Below are positions 9,997-18,730 of a stretch of 31,006 nucleotides of DNA, piece by piece. The first letter of the stretch is position 1. Each line of letters opens with the position of its first letter. This DNA is from Gammaproteobacteria bacterium. GTDB taxonomy: Bacteria > Pseudomonadota > Gammaproteobacteria > Granulosicoccales > Granulosicoccaceae. The translations under genes and the position numbers were made by a program. The notes under the pieces were generated by a model. It made no database searches. It saw only the letters and a program-made list of their open reading frames with translations, and was not told where the DNA came from. The stretch spans positions 1 to 31,006 of the forward strand of contig JAHQVR010000317.1 of assembly GCA_019634245.1 (NCBI GenBank), given 5' to 3'.

Positions 9997-10617
9997 GTGG
10001 CTAGATATATTGGTCCAAAATGTAAGTTGAGTCGCCGTGAAGGTACAGACCTGTACTTGAAGTCTGGTCTGCGTCCGTTGGAATCTAAATGTAATTTGGA
10101 AACTCCACCGGGTATGCAAGGTGCCAAGCGAGGCAGGCCGTCGGACTATGCGTTGCAGTTGCGGGAAAAGCAGAAGCTTCGTCGCATGTATGGTGTGCTC
10201 GAAAAACAGTTTCGAAACTACTACAAGTCTGCTGCGTCGCAAAAGGGTTCTACCGGCGAAAACCTGCTCTCTTTGCTTGAGTCCAGGCTCGACAATGTCG
10301 TTTATCGCATGGGCTTCGGCTCAACTCGCTCGGAAGCACGGCAATTGGTTTCTCACAAGGCCGTGATGGTTGATGGAAAGATCGTCAATATAGCTTCCTA
10401 TCAAGTGGCACCGAACCAAACTATCTCGATCCGCGAAAAATCGAAAAAACAAGCGCGCATCGCAGACTCATTACAGTTGGCTGCCCAAAGAGGCACTCCA
10501 CCTTGGATGGAAGTGGACACTAAGAAGTACGAAGGTGTTTTTAAGGCGGTTCCCGATCGCGCCGATCTGCCGGCTGAGATCAACGAATCGTTGGTTGTGG
10601 AACTGTATTCGAAGTAA
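9997..10617 (+). CDS. rpsD: 30S ribosomal protein S4 (GTG start)
   Basis: At 206 aa it equals E. coli S4. It begins [15 protein letters not shown] and has an S4 RNA-binding domain around residues 95-155 ([29 protein letters not shown]). The N-terminal zinc knuckle of other bacteria is reduced to two Cys, as in proteobacteria. The start is GTG with GGAGTTAAAG upstream. S4 nucleates 30S assembly, has antitermination activity, and is the alpha-operon repressor in E. coli. Confidence 0.99.
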   Translation: MARYIGPKCKLSRREGTDLYLKSGLRPLESKCNLETPPGMQGAKRGRPSDYALQLREKQKLRRMYGVLEKQFRNYYKSAASQKGSTGENLLSLLESRLDNVVYRMGFGSTRSEARQLVSHKAVMVDGKIVNIASYQVAPNQTISIREKSKKQARIADSLQLAAQRGTPPWMEVDTKKYEGVFKAVPDRADLPAEINESLVVELYSK

Positions 10618-10622
10618 TTCAA

Positions 10623-10651
10623 GCCTGTTTCAGGCGTCTGTTTGAACAGAC
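10623..10651 (+). other. Two back-to-back small hairpins between rpsD and rpoA
   Basis: Two perfect hairpins touch each other. The first is GCCTG-TTT-CAGGC (10623-10635), the second GTCTGT-TTGA-ACAGAC (10636-10651). They begin six bases after the rpsD stop and lie 43 bases before the rpoA ATG, in the longest spacer of the alpha operon (77 bp). No U-tract follows, so they are unlikely to be terminators; an RNA processing or stability role is possible. The structures are directly visible, the function is inferred. Confidence 0.45.
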
Positions 10652-10694
10652 CTTGGAACACCGTTTTGACTAGGGTTAAATCAGGTTGAATGCC

Positions 10695-11687
10695 ATGCAA
10701 ACCGAATTTTTGAGACCTCGTATCGTCGATGTGTCAGCAACTAACGCGAACAACGCGAAAGTAACGCTGGAGCCATTAGAGCGCGGATTTGGACATACGC
10801 TAGGAAATGCACTGCGCAGAATCCTGCTGTCCTCCATGCCAGGAGCTGCCATATATGAGGCAGAAATCGAAGGTGTGCTCCATGAGTACACCACTATGGA
10901 AGGTGTTCAGGAGGATGTGCTCGATATTATGCTGAATCTGAAGGGTGTATCGATTGTGATGCATGCCAAGGAAGAGGCCACATTGAAACTCGTTAAACAG
11001 GGCCCTTGTGTGGTCACTGCCGGCGATATTTCTTTGGACCACGATATTGACATTATTAATCCTGAGCATGTGATCTGTCATCTTTCAGGGAATGTGAATC
11101 TGAATATGACGTTAAAGGCACGTGTGGGCCGTGGTTACGAGCCAGCATCTGCCCGCACACTCGAAGAAGGTGAAAGCCGGCCCATTGGATCTCTGCAGAT
11201 CGATGCATCGTTCAGCCCTGTTCATCGCGTTGCGTACAACGTTGACAGTGCACGGGTTGAGCAACGAACGAACCTTGACAAACTGATTATCGACCTGGAA
11301 ACCAACGGTACCATCGATCCTGAGGAAGCTATTCGAAAGGCTGCCACTATTCTTCAAGAGCAGTTGTCAGTGTTTGTGGATCTGAAGGCAGAGGCGCAGC
11401 AACAGGAAGAAGAGCAAGCATCGGATATCGATCCAATCCTGCTTCGACCCGTTGACGATTTGGAGCTCACCGTCCGATCAGCCAACTGCCTAAAGGCGGA
11501 AAACATTTACTACATTGGTGATCTGATTCAACGTACTGAAGTTGAGCTTCTAAAAACGCCTAATTTAGGTAAAAAATCGTTGACCGAAATTAAGGATGTG
11601 CTGGCCCAACAAGCGCTATCGCTGGGTATGCGTTTGGAGAATTGGCCGCCACCGGAACTACAAAAACAGCGCGAGCTGGGTAAGTAA
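10695..11687 (+). CDS. rpoA: DNA-directed RNA polymerase subunit alpha
   Basis: I start this at the ATG at 10695, giving 330 aa (E. coli 329) and the N-terminus MQTEFLRPR, which aligns with family members. A TTG at 10686 in the same frame would add three residues; the AGG at 10683-10685 is well placed for the ATG. The N-terminal domain has the assembly helix block [21 protein letters not shown] linker near residues 235-250 is rich in Gln/Glu, followed by the C-terminal domain with [20 protein letters not shown] and [14 protein letters not shown], which binds UP elements and activators. Confidence 0.98.
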   Translation: MQTEFLRPRIVDVSATNANNAKVTLEPLERGFGHTLGNALRRILLSSMPGAAIYEAEIEGVLHEYTTMEGVQEDVLDIMLNLKGVSIVMHAKEEATLKLVKQGPCVVTAGDISLDHDIDIINPEHVICHLSGNVNLNMTLKARVGRGYEPASARTLEEGESRPIGSLQIDASFSPVHRVAYNVDSARVEQRTNLDKLIIDLETNGTIDPEEAIRKAATILQEQLSVFVDLKAEAQQQEEEQASDIDPILLRPVDDLELTVRSANCLKAENIYYIGDLIQRTEVELLKTPNLGKKSLTEIKDVLAQQALSLGMRLENWPPPELQKQRELGK

Positions 11688-11691
11688 GACA

Positions 11692-12057
11692 ATGAGACAT
11701 CGTAAAAGCGGGCGCCAGCTCAACCGAAACAGTAGCCATCGGCAAGCTATGTTCAGAAATATGGCAGCGTCATTGCTCGAACATGAGCACATCAAAACGA
11801 CGTTACCGAAAGCGAAGGAGCTACGCCGAGTGGTTGAGCCTTTGGTAACAATGGGTAAAGACGATAGTGTGGCCAAGCGCCGACTAGCGTTTTCGCGACT
11901 GCGAGACAAAAAGGTCGTTGGCAAGCTGTTTGCCGAGATTGGCCCACGGTTCAAGGACCGTCCGGGAGGCTATACCCGAATTTTAAAATGTGGCAATCGG
12001 CCAGGGGACAACGCTCCCATGGCCATCATCGAGTTTGTGGAGCGATCAGACGCATAG
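11692..12057 (+). CDS. rplQ: 50S ribosomal protein L17
   Basis: The open frame runs upstream into rpoA, but L17 starts at the ATG at 11692 with [20 protein letters not shown], the invariant N-terminus. That gives 121 aa (E. coli 127). Other landmarks are [19 protein letters not shown] and [20 protein letters not shown]. It is 4 nt after rpoA and is the last gene of the ribosomal block, followed by a strong terminator. Confidence 0.98.
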   Translation: MRHRKSGRQLNRNSSHRQAMFRNMAASLLEHEHIKTTLPKAKELRRVVEPLVTMGKDDSVAKRRLAFSRLRDKKVVGKLFAEIGPRFKDRPGGYTRILKCGNRPGDNAPMAIIEFVERSDA

Positions 12058-12080
12058 AACGAAGTCGCGACAGAAAGACC

Positions 12081-12119
12081 AAAAAGCCTGACGCTGGCAA
12101 CAGTGTTGGGCTTTTTTTT
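12081..12119 (+). terminator. Intrinsic terminator of the alpha operon
   Basis: A 16-bp stem (12081-12096 with 12101-12116, three G.U pairs) closes a GCAA tetraloop and runs into eight T residues at 12112-12119. The A-run at 12081-12085 on the other side means it may also work in reverse. It lies 23 bases after the rplQ stop and ends the ribosomal transcript. GNRA tetraloop, long stem and U-tract together make this unusually clear. Confidence 0.93.
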
Positions 12120-12264
12120 GTAATAAGGTTTTTACCTGCTTGAATCGAATTATGGTGTCAGCCTCCGCTTTCCTTGAATCGATCTAATTGAATGCCGATG
12201 ATCGACCGTCGTAGTCCTATCCTGCGAATAATTAGTACTCAGCGGGCTTGAGATGTAATCAGAT

Positions 12265-12277
12265 GTGGCATTGCCAC
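12265..12277. promoter_or_regulatory. Palindrome GTGGCA-T-TGCCAC, possible operator
   Basis: A perfect 6-bp inverted repeat around a single central T, lying about 200 bp before the GGDEF gene. The geometry resembles a dimeric regulator half-site pair, or a tiny cruciform. No regulator gene with a helix-turn-helix is nearby. Confidence 0.25.
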
Positions 12278-12314
12278 GCGCCTCTTTGGTGCCCTTCTAA
12301 CACCATTCACCAAC

Positions 12315-12328
12315 GGCTCAGCTGAGCC
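12315..12328. promoter_or_regulatory. 14-bp perfect palindrome, possible operator
   Basis: GGCTCAGCTGAGCC is a fully self-complementary 14-mer located 155 bp before the GGDEF gene start and about 50 bp after the palindrome at 12265. Even-centred palindromes of this length with a central CG are typical of LacI-family operators, but here the centre is GC and the neighbouring LacI-like protein has no DNA-binding domain. An operator for an unlinked regulator is possible. Confidence 0.3.
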
Positions 12329-12482
12329 AGTATGAACGCAGATCACAAATTGGATAGTTTGTACGTGCGCGGTATGCCTTCTGCATAACTTATCTAACAC
12401 AAGCCCATCTGGCTCCCAATGTCTCTAGGAAGGCAGCCGACAGATAATCGCAGTAGCGAACTTCAAGACATGCTCAAACTGA

Positions 12483-14819
12483 ATGAATGACAAGCCTTTA
12501 CACATCGCTCTTATCGCGGATGAGTACATCGATTACCCGAAGGTACTGGTCGACAATATCGTTGCTGAATGCATGCGATTCGGCTACGGGGTGTTGTGCG
12601 TTACCGGCCGAGAATTAAATCCGCGCCCTGAATTCGATCAGGATTATGCTCATTGCAACAATGTTTACCAGTTACTAAAAGGTTCGAACATCGCAGGCTT
12701 GATTTGCTTGTCAGGAACCATCGGCAACAATATAAATCTCGATGGTTTAAGCAGTTTCTTGGCCCAGTACCCAATACCTAAAGTGAGCTTCGGAATGCAG
12801 CTAACTGGAGTTCCCAGCGTTGTGGTGGATGATGAAGCTGGTATGAATAGCTTGATGGAGCATCTCGTTGAAGACACGGATGCGAAGAAGTTCGCGTTTG
12901 TCAGGGGCTATCCCAACGATCCATACTCCAATCAGCGAGAAGCAATATTCCGTCGTGTACTGAGAGAAAATTCCATTGAGTTCGATGAATCGTTTTTGCT
13001 GGATGGCAATTACGATGCGCTGGATACTTATGCGGAAGTAACGCGACTTTTGAAAAATCACCCGTCGGGTGTTGATGCGATAGTGGCTGCCAATGATTTT
13101 ATGGCACTTAGTGTTGCAAGAGCGGTGCGAGCTTCCGGTTTGGAAATTCCTGAAGATGTGATTGTCAGTGGGTTTGATGATACGGAGGAGGCCACGAAGC
13201 ACTCGCCAGCATTAACCACTGTGCGCCAACCAATCCGAGAAATGGCCCGGTTGAGCGTTGAGCTGTTACATGAACAGATAGTCGGTGCAGCTCCTATGCC
13301 CGTATTGACTGCCAAAGAACCGTGTACGATGCGCGTTCATTCAGAACTGGTTGTCAGGGGATCCACGGACGCCGGACAGGTTCAGAATACATCAGAGTCG
13401 GTGCTGACACCCATTGAGATTCGTACAGAGATAGAGACTACGCTCTCAGGTCTGGAGTTGCCGTCGGCGGTAGATCTAAATAATTTAGTCATCGCTTTGT
13501 TCGATACTCTTCAAACAGGCAGCGATCGATTCGGTAGTGAACTCGCCCAGCTTATCGATACGGCCCTCGATTTTGATCATCTACATTGGTGGAATAATCT
13601 CTGTTTTCAATTGGAACGCCTGATCAAACGATTATCTGTCGCTACATCGACACAGCACCAACTGCAGTTAGCTGGGGAAAAAGACAACGATGTGGCCGTT
13701 GCTGAAGTGCCGTTGGCGACTTTGGATCATCTACTTCAGATCAGTTCTGCCATAGCGCATACAAAGGAGCAGCTGTGGCAGCTGGCTATGGAACGTGAGT
13801 ATGAAGTACATCGATTAGAAACGGCTCAGGCGGCTATGCAGCTTCAAATCAGCTCCTGTTCTAAGCTTATCGATATTATAAATACACTGGAACGGTGGCT
13901 GGATAACATCAATCCACATCGTTGTTTTCTTGTTAGCTATCAGAGCCCTGATTCAGAACCTGGCGATTACGCAAAACTCCTGTATGCCAGAGTGGGTTCC
14001 GACCGTTTGGTCGAAAAATTTGATGTGTTTGAATCCAGTCAGATACTACCCGACGAGCTTTGTGATCACCTGAATACAGGATTACTGGTGCTCAATCCGG
14101 TGTTTGCTGGTGATCATCATTATGGTTATTTATTGCTTGATCCGCGGGGGCTGCCGGCTGTTGATCTGTTTCGCACAGCAATTAGTATCGGTAACGCTAT
14201 GCGCAATCAATATCTTATTGGCGAGCTAGAAGGGCATACCAAGAAGTTAGAAATGGCTAATCGGGAGCTCGTCCAATTAGCGACTATCGATGTGCTTACG
14301 GGGTTACCGAATCGGTATGCGTTTCAGACTGAGTTGAGAGAGTGCTGTAAAAGAGCAAATCGCTTACGACTACAAACCAGTATTTTCTTTTTAGACTTAG
14401 ATGGTTTTAAGGATGTTAACGATAGTTTGGGTCATAGTGCCGGAGATCAGTTGCTCCAACATGTATCTGAGAGACTGAAAAGTACTGTAGCCGATTGTGT
14501 TGAAGGTTTTTCGTTGATTGCCCGCTTAGGTGGCGATGAATTTACGATTGTCCTGGAGCAGGCAACACACAATGACACTCAGCATACGCTTGCCACGGCG
14601 TTGATAAGCAGCCTGTCGCAGCCGATGCTGATTAATGCAGAGACAGTCTCGATTTCGGCAAGTATCGGTTTCGCACGCCAACAAGGTCCTGAGGTTTTTT
14701 CAGACGTATTACTCAAGCAGGCAGATGTAGCGATGTATCACGCCAAGAGTCTGGGCAAAAACCAATACATCGAATACAGCGCCTCGATGGATGAGGTGGT
14801 ATCAGAACGGGCCGCGTAG
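12483..14819 (+). CDS. Diguanylate cyclase with LacI/periplasmic-binding-like sensor domain
   Basis: This 778-aa protein has three parts. Residues about 5-290 form a LacI/Peripla_BP_3-type ligand-binding fold (HIALIADEYIDYPKVLVDNI, AIVAANDFMALSVARAVRAS, VIVSGFDDTEEATKHSPALT), lacking the N-terminal helix-turn-helix. Residues about 300-600 include a long helical, coiled-coil-like stretch and a GAF-like segment. Residues 600-765 are a GGDEF domain: DVLTGLPNR at 603, FLDLDGFKDVND with the metal Asp, and an intact GGDEF at 683-687. The inhibitory RxxD site is not visible upstream of GGDEF. No signal peptide or membrane segment is seen, so it should be cytoplasmic and make c-di-GMP in response to a small ligand, perhaps a sugar. 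The ligand is unknown. No EAL domain is present. Confidence 0.88.
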   Translation: MNDKPLHIALIADEYIDYPKVLVDNIVAECMRFGYGVLCVTGRELNPRPEFDQDYAHCNNVYQLLKGSNIAGLICLSGTIGNNINLDGLSSFLAQYPIPKVSFGMQLTGVPSVVVDDEAGMNSLMEHLVEDTDAKKFAFVRGYPNDPYSNQREAIFRRVLRENSIEFDESFLLDGNYDALDTYAEVTRLLKNHPSGVDAIVAANDFMALSVARAVRASGLEIPEDVIVSGFDDTEEATKHSPALTTVRQPIREMARLSVELLHEQIVGAAPMPVLTAKEPCTMRVHSELVVRGSTDAGQVQNTSESVLTPIEIRTEIETTLSGLELPSAVDLNNLVIALFDTLQTGSDRFGSELAQLIDTALDFDHLHWWNNLCFQLERLIKRLSVATSTQHQLQLAGEKDNDVAVAEVPLATLDHLLQISSAIAHTKEQLWQLAMEREYEVHRLETAQAAMQLQISSCSKLIDIINTLERWLDNINPHRCFLVSYQSPDSEPGDYAKLLYARVGSDRLVEKFDVFESSQILPDELCDHLNTGLLVLNPVFAGDHHYGYLLLDPRGLPAVDLFRTAISIGNAMRNQYLIGELEGHTKKLEMANRELVQLATIDVLTGLPNRYAFQTELRECCKRANRLRLQTSIFFLDLDGFKDVNDSLGHSAGDQLLQHVSERLKSTVADCVEGFSLIARLGGDEFTIVLEQATHNDTQHTLATALISSLSQPMLINAETVSISASIGFARQQGPEVFSDVLLKQADVAMYHAKSLGKNQYIEYSASMDEVVSERAA

Positions 14820-14951
14820 CGGCTAACAGGATTCGCTTATTTCTGTGAAGGGCTTCCGCCTAGAAAGTTCTTCACTCCTTGGTTCGTCGGGCCCTCATGC
14901 AGATCGGGCGACAATCCCTAGCGTGCGCTTTTCCTGTAAGCTCAAGTCATC

Positions 14952-16742
14952 ATGAGCTTAGATCGACAATCCAGTTTTCAAACGCTTCTCGAACTGTTGC
15001 GCTATGCGAAGGGATACCGCTTGCGCATCATTTTAGCGACTGTGTGTTCAGCGCTCAATACGTTTTTTGATGTGATGCCCGAGATTTTGATCGGAATTGC
15101 TATCGACGTGGTGGTCAATCAGGACGAAAGTTTTGTTGCCGGATTTGGATTTGAAAGCCCTAAGTCTCAAATCGCTGTGTTGGGTGCGCTCACGCTCATC
15201 ATTTGGGCCGGTGAATCGTTGTTTGAATATCTTTATATGGTGCTGTGGAGGAATCTGGCGCAGAATCTCCAGGCCGATATGCGGCAGGATGCCTATGATC
15301 AGGTTCAGCAGCAGGATATGAGCTTTTTTGAATCTCGCAGTTCAGGGGAACTGGTGGCCATCATGAACGATGACATCAACCAGTTGGAACGCTTTCTAGA
15401 TGTTGGTTTTCACGATTTTATTAAAGTGTTCGTAACACTAACGATTGTCGGTAGTGTTTTCTTTTATGTATCGCCCTCCATTGCACTCTTGGCTATCACC
15501 CCCATACCGGTAATCGTTTGGGGGGCGTTCTATTTTATGCGGCGCGCTGCACCGTTATATTCAGAGGTCCGGCGGCAAGTGGCCATTTTATCCAGCCGAT
15601 TGGCGAACAATATTGGTGGGATGGCCACTATCAAGGCATTTACGGCAGAAAAACGCGAATCGGGGAAGCTGGCGAATTCGAGCGCAGAGTATGTTGCGGC
15701 TAACCGGGCTGCTATTCGTGTTAGCTCAGCGTTTGTTCCGCTCATCCGAATGGCCATACTCGCCGGATTTCTAACCACATTTGTGGTGGGTGGTTTTAGG
15801 GCGTTAAACGGGGACATGAACGTCGGTGCCTACGGCATGTTGGTGTTTCTGACACAGAGAATGCTATGGCCATTAACTGGGCTTGCCACTACGGTAGATC
15901 TGTATGAAAGAGCAATGGCTAGTACCCGCAGAATCTTGGCATTGATTCGAACCACTAGTGATGTCAGAGACACTGGTACTGTCGAATTGCCAATGCCGGT
16001 GAGCGGTGACGTATCGTTTTCGTCGGTGTCCTTCCAATATACGGGTAGTGAAGCTGGTGTGAAGCATATAGATGTCGTCATACCCGCTGGTCGTTCGCTT
16101 GCATTGGTGGGTGCCACCGGTTCAGGCAAATCTACGCTCATCAAGTTGTTATTGCGTTTTTATCCAGTGACAGAAGGCCAAATCACCATCGATGGTTATC
16201 CCATCGAGCAATTGACCTTAAGAAGTTTGCGCTCTGCAGTCGGGCTTGTCAGTCAGGACGTATTCTTGTTTGACGGTAGTGTGCGAGAGAATATTGCCTA
16301 CGGTGATACAGAAGCTACCGACCTTGATATTCGCAACGCCGCAAATGCAGCAGAAGCGACAGATTTTATCGAAGCCTTGCCCGAAGGATTTGACACGCTG
16401 GTGGGTGAACGCGGAGTCAAGTTGTCTGGGGGGCAGCGGCAACGGCTCTCCCTGGCTCGAGCAATTGTGAAGAATCCGCCGATATTGATTTTGGATGAAG
16501 CAACCAGCGCGGTCGATAACGAAACTGAAGCGGCAATTCAACGCTCCCTAGTCCGGTTATCGCAAGATAGAACTGTCCTCGTGGTTGCTCATCGATTGTC
16601 GACGATTGTTGGTGCGAATGAAATACTGGTGCTGGATCACGGATCGGTTGTGGAACGCGGACAACATGCAGATCTTCTATCGCGCGATGGTTTCTATGCC
16701 CGGCAGTGGCGTGTTCAAACGGGTGGTGCCGAAGTGTCATAG
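14952..16742 (+). CDS. ABC transporter half-transporter, ATP-binding and permease protein
   Basis: At 596 aa this is a fused exporter half-transporter: a six-helix type I exporter membrane domain (about residues 20-330), then an ATPase domain. Walker A GATGSGKST is at 387-395, the Q-loop is in VSQDVFLFDG, signature LSGGQ at 491-495, Walker B Asp515-Glu516 in LILDEAT, and the H-loop is His547. All catalytic elements are intact, so it should be active as a homodimer or with a partner, exporting lipid, drug or peptide. The substrate cannot be read from sequence; the membrane domain resembles the lipid A/multidrug exporter class. It lies 132 bp after the GGDEF gene and 48 bp before gpsA. Confidence 0.92.
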   Translation: MSLDRQSSFQTLLELLRYAKGYRLRIILATVCSALNTFFDVMPEILIGIAIDVVVNQDESFVAGFGFESPKSQIAVLGALTLIIWAGESLFEYLYMVLWRNLAQNLQADMRQDAYDQVQQQDMSFFESRSSGELVAIMNDDINQLERFLDVGFHDFIKVFVTLTIVGSVFFYVSPSIALLAITPIPVIVWGAFYFMRRAAPLYSEVRRQVAILSSRLANNIGGMATIKAFTAEKRESGKLANSSAEYVAANRAAIRVSSAFVPLIRMAILAGFLTTFVVGGFRALNGDMNVGAYGMLVFLTQRMLWPLTGLATTVDLYERAMASTRRILALIRTTSDVRDTGTVELPMPVSGDVSFSSVSFQYTGSEAGVKHIDVVIPAGRSLALVGATGSGKSTLIKLLLRFYPVTEGQITIDGYPIEQLTLRSLRSAVGLVSQDVFLFDGSVRENIAYGDTEATDLDIRNAANAAEATDFIEALPEGFDTLVGERGVKLSGGQRQRLSLARAIVKNPPILILDEATSAVDNETEAAIQRSLVRLSQDRTVLVVAHRLSTIVGANEILVLDHGSVVERGQHADLLSRDGFYARQWRVQTGGAEVS

Positions 16743-16790
16743 GTGCTTGCTATTCGGTACTGGTGTTGATTTTTAATCGAGAGATAATGT

Positions 16791-17798
16791 GTGGCGGAAC
16801 ATGTAACAGTTTTGGGATCAGGTTCTTGGGGAACAGCGCTGGCGATACAATATGCCCGAGCGGGCACTCAAGTCCGACTCTGGGGTAGAGATAAAGCGTT
16901 GTTAGAGTCGATGCACTCTGAACGCGTCAATGAGCGTTATCTACCGGGTGCTCCCTTTCCATACAACCTATTCGTGGTGACAGAGTGGGAAGCCGCACTC
17001 GAGGGTTCAACGAACGTGCTTGTGTCGATACCTAGCCATGCTTTTCGAAGCATCCTGCAGCGAATTGCGGAAACGGTATCGGATCCGGCTGCATTGAACT
17101 TGTGCTGGGCTACTAAAGGGTTGGAGTTATCAACAGGCTTGTTACCTCATCAGGTCGTTCGCGAAGTGCTGCCCGATTGCCAACGGTATGCGGTATTGTC
17201 CGGGCCTACCTTTGCCAAAGAAGTGGGCAAAGGCTTACCTACTGCCATCACCGTGGCGGCATCCACCAATGAGTTCGCTGAGGTCATATCAAACAAAATT
17301 ACCAGTCCGGAGTTTCGTGTGTACACCTCAGACGATATTGTGGGTGTAGAGGTAGGAGGGGCCGTTAAGAACGTGTTAGCTATTGGTGCAGGGTTGTCTG
17401 ATGGATTGGGATTTGGCGCAAACGCTCGGGTGGCGTTGATTAATCGGGGTCTGATTGAGATGTCCAGACTCGGTGTGGCAATGGGGGCAAAACTGGACAC
17501 CTTCATGGGGCTTGCGGGAATGGGAGACCTAGTACTCACCTGCACTGACAATCAATCCCGCAATCGAAGGATGGGATTGGCACTGGCCAGTGGCAAATCT
17601 GTCGCGGAAGCTGAAGAAGAAATTCAACAAGTGGTCGAAGGGGTCGCGGCCGCCAAGTCGGTTCACGAACAAGCGTTAAAGGTGGGCGTGGAACTGCCCA
17701 TCATTGAGCAGATTTATCGTGTGGTGATAGAAGGGGTGGACCCTCGAGACGCAGTACAAGCACTTCTTTCCCGCAACACCGGATCGGAAATCGACTGA
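16791..17798 (+). CDS. gpsA: NAD(P)+-dependent glycerol-3-phosphate dehydrogenase (GTG start)
   Basis: This 335-aa protein (family about 330-340) makes sn-glycerol 3-phosphate from dihydroxyacetone phosphate for phospholipid synthesis. The N-terminal Rossmann motif GSGSWG is at 9-14. Further motifs are WATKGLE, SGPTFAKEVGKGLPTA, and GGAVKNVLAIGAGLSDG with the catalytic Lys at 193, then ALINRGLIEM. The start is GTG with GAGAG a few bases upstream; no ATG fits. It is only 4 bp from the following transporter gene, so the two are likely cotranscribed. Confidence 0.97.
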   Translation: MAEHVTVLGSGSWGTALAIQYARAGTQVRLWGRDKALLESMHSERVNERYLPGAPFPYNLFVVTEWEAALEGSTNVLVSIPSHAFRSILQRIAETVSDPAALNLCWATKGLELSTGLLPHQVVREVLPDCQRYAVLSGPTFAKEVGKGLPTAITVAASTNEFAEVISNKITSPEFRVYTSDDIVGVEVGGAVKNVLAIGAGLSDGLGFGANARVALINRGLIEMSRLGVAMGAKLDTFMGLAGMGDLVLTCTDNQSRNRRMGLALASGKSVAEAEEEIQQVVEGVAAAKSVHEQALKVGVELPIIEQIYRVVIEGVDPRDAVQALLSRNTGSEID

Positions 17799-17802
17799 AC
17801 CG

Positions 17803-18681
17803 ATGAAACTCGACACTGGGGCTACACAAACGGCCATACCGTTGTTGTTTGTTCTGCTGTGGAGCACAGGCTTCACGATGGCCAAGCTGGGATTGCCTTA
17901 CGTTGAAGCGATGACATTTCTAACGGTGCGATTTTTTCTTGCCGCTAGTGTACTCGTGTTGGTGATTCTGTTTTTGCAAGGTCGGAAAACGCTAGAGCCC
18001 ATCGAGTACTTTCACTGCGCAGTGGTGGGTTTGTTGTTGCATGCGGTCTATCTGGGAGGCGTGTTTGCAGCGGTTGATCGTGGACTGGATGCCGGATTAA
18101 GTGCGCTGATCGTCAGCCTACAACCCGTACTGACGCTCATTCTTGGTTCCATTTTACTGGGTGAATCGTTATCCAGAAAAAAAATTGTAGGCACTGCGTT
18201 GGGCTTTATTGGAGTAGCCATCGTGCTGCAACAACGGGGCTTAGATTGGAGTGGCGCTGATCGGCTCAGCTTACTATTGTGTGTTGCCTCGCTGATTGGG
18301 ATTTCAGTGGGTACGTTATATCAAAAAAAATTCGTCGTGAACGTTCCACATATACCTTCCGTCTGCACTCAATACGTGGTGGCATCGGCGGTTCTTCTGC
18401 CTCTAGCACAATCCTTCGAAACGATGCAGATACAATGGACCGGAACGTTTATATTTTCTCTTACCTGGCTGGTTGTGGTGTTGTCACTCGGAGCTGTGTT
18501 TTTACTGATGCTGATGATTCGGGCAGGTGAAGTATCGCGTGTGGCCAGTTTTATCTACTTAGTTCCACCGTTTGTCGTCATAGAAGCTTATTTTATGTTT
18601 GGTGAAACCCTGACGGCGTTAGCATTGATGGGCATTGGGCTGTGTATCGCTGGCGTTGCGATGGTGACACGGTCAAACTAA
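17803..18681 (+). CDS. EamA/DMT-family transporter
   Basis: This 292-aa, highly hydrophobic protein shows ten expected membrane segments in two EamA repeats. Typical pieces are LLFVLLWSTGFTMAKLGLP and TFLTVRFFLAASVLVL in repeat 1, and LSLGAVFLLMLMIRAGEVSR and GETLTALALMGIGLCIAGV in repeat 2. The family moves amino acids, metabolites or drugs across the inner membrane; the substrate is unknown here. It begins 4 bp after gpsA, suggesting a shared transcript, though no functional link to glycerophosphate is evident. It is convergent with another DMT gene. Confidence 0.9.
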   Translation: MKLDTGATQTAIPLLFVLLWSTGFTMAKLGLPYVEAMTFLTVRFFLAASVLVLVILFLQGRKTLEPIEYFHCAVVGLLLHAVYLGGVFAAVDRGLDAGLSALIVSLQPVLTLILGSILLGESLSRKKIVGTALGFIGVAIVLQQRGLDWSGADRLSLLLCVASLIGISVGTLYQKKFVVNVPHIPSVCTQYVVASAVLLPLAQSFETMQIQWTGTFIFSLTWLVVVLSLGAVFLLMLMIRAGEVSRVASFIYLVPPFVVIEAYFMFGETLTALALMGIGLCIAGVAMVTRSN

Positions 18682-18730
18682 TAAATCTTGCGAGCTTGTC
18701 AGAATGCCATAGTCACGACCATCGCGTGAA

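Larger units (their letters stand above)
12120..12482. other. Gene-free region upstream of the GGDEF gene
   Basis: This 363-bp stretch holds no convincing gene; open frames are about 20 codons or less where I checked. It contains two short palindromes, described separately at 12265-12277 and 12315-12328. A weak promoter-like pair can be drawn (TTGTAC at 12359, CATAAC at 12384, spacer 19), which I do not trust. The rest looks like ordinary intergenic DNA separating the ribosomal block from the accessory genes. Confidence 0.5.

Noticed and set aside
10665..10694. TTGACT resembling a -35 box before rpoA
   Set aside because: No -10 element at a proper distance; the gene would begin within the spacer.
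12801..13202. 133-aa open frame on the - strand inside the GGDEF gene
   Set aside because: Fully within a coherent multidomain protein in the other direction, no known motif.
18713..18729. Small TCACG/CGTGA hairpin between the convergent DMT genes
   Set aside because: Only 5 bp with a 7-nt loop and no T-run; chance is a sufficient explanation.
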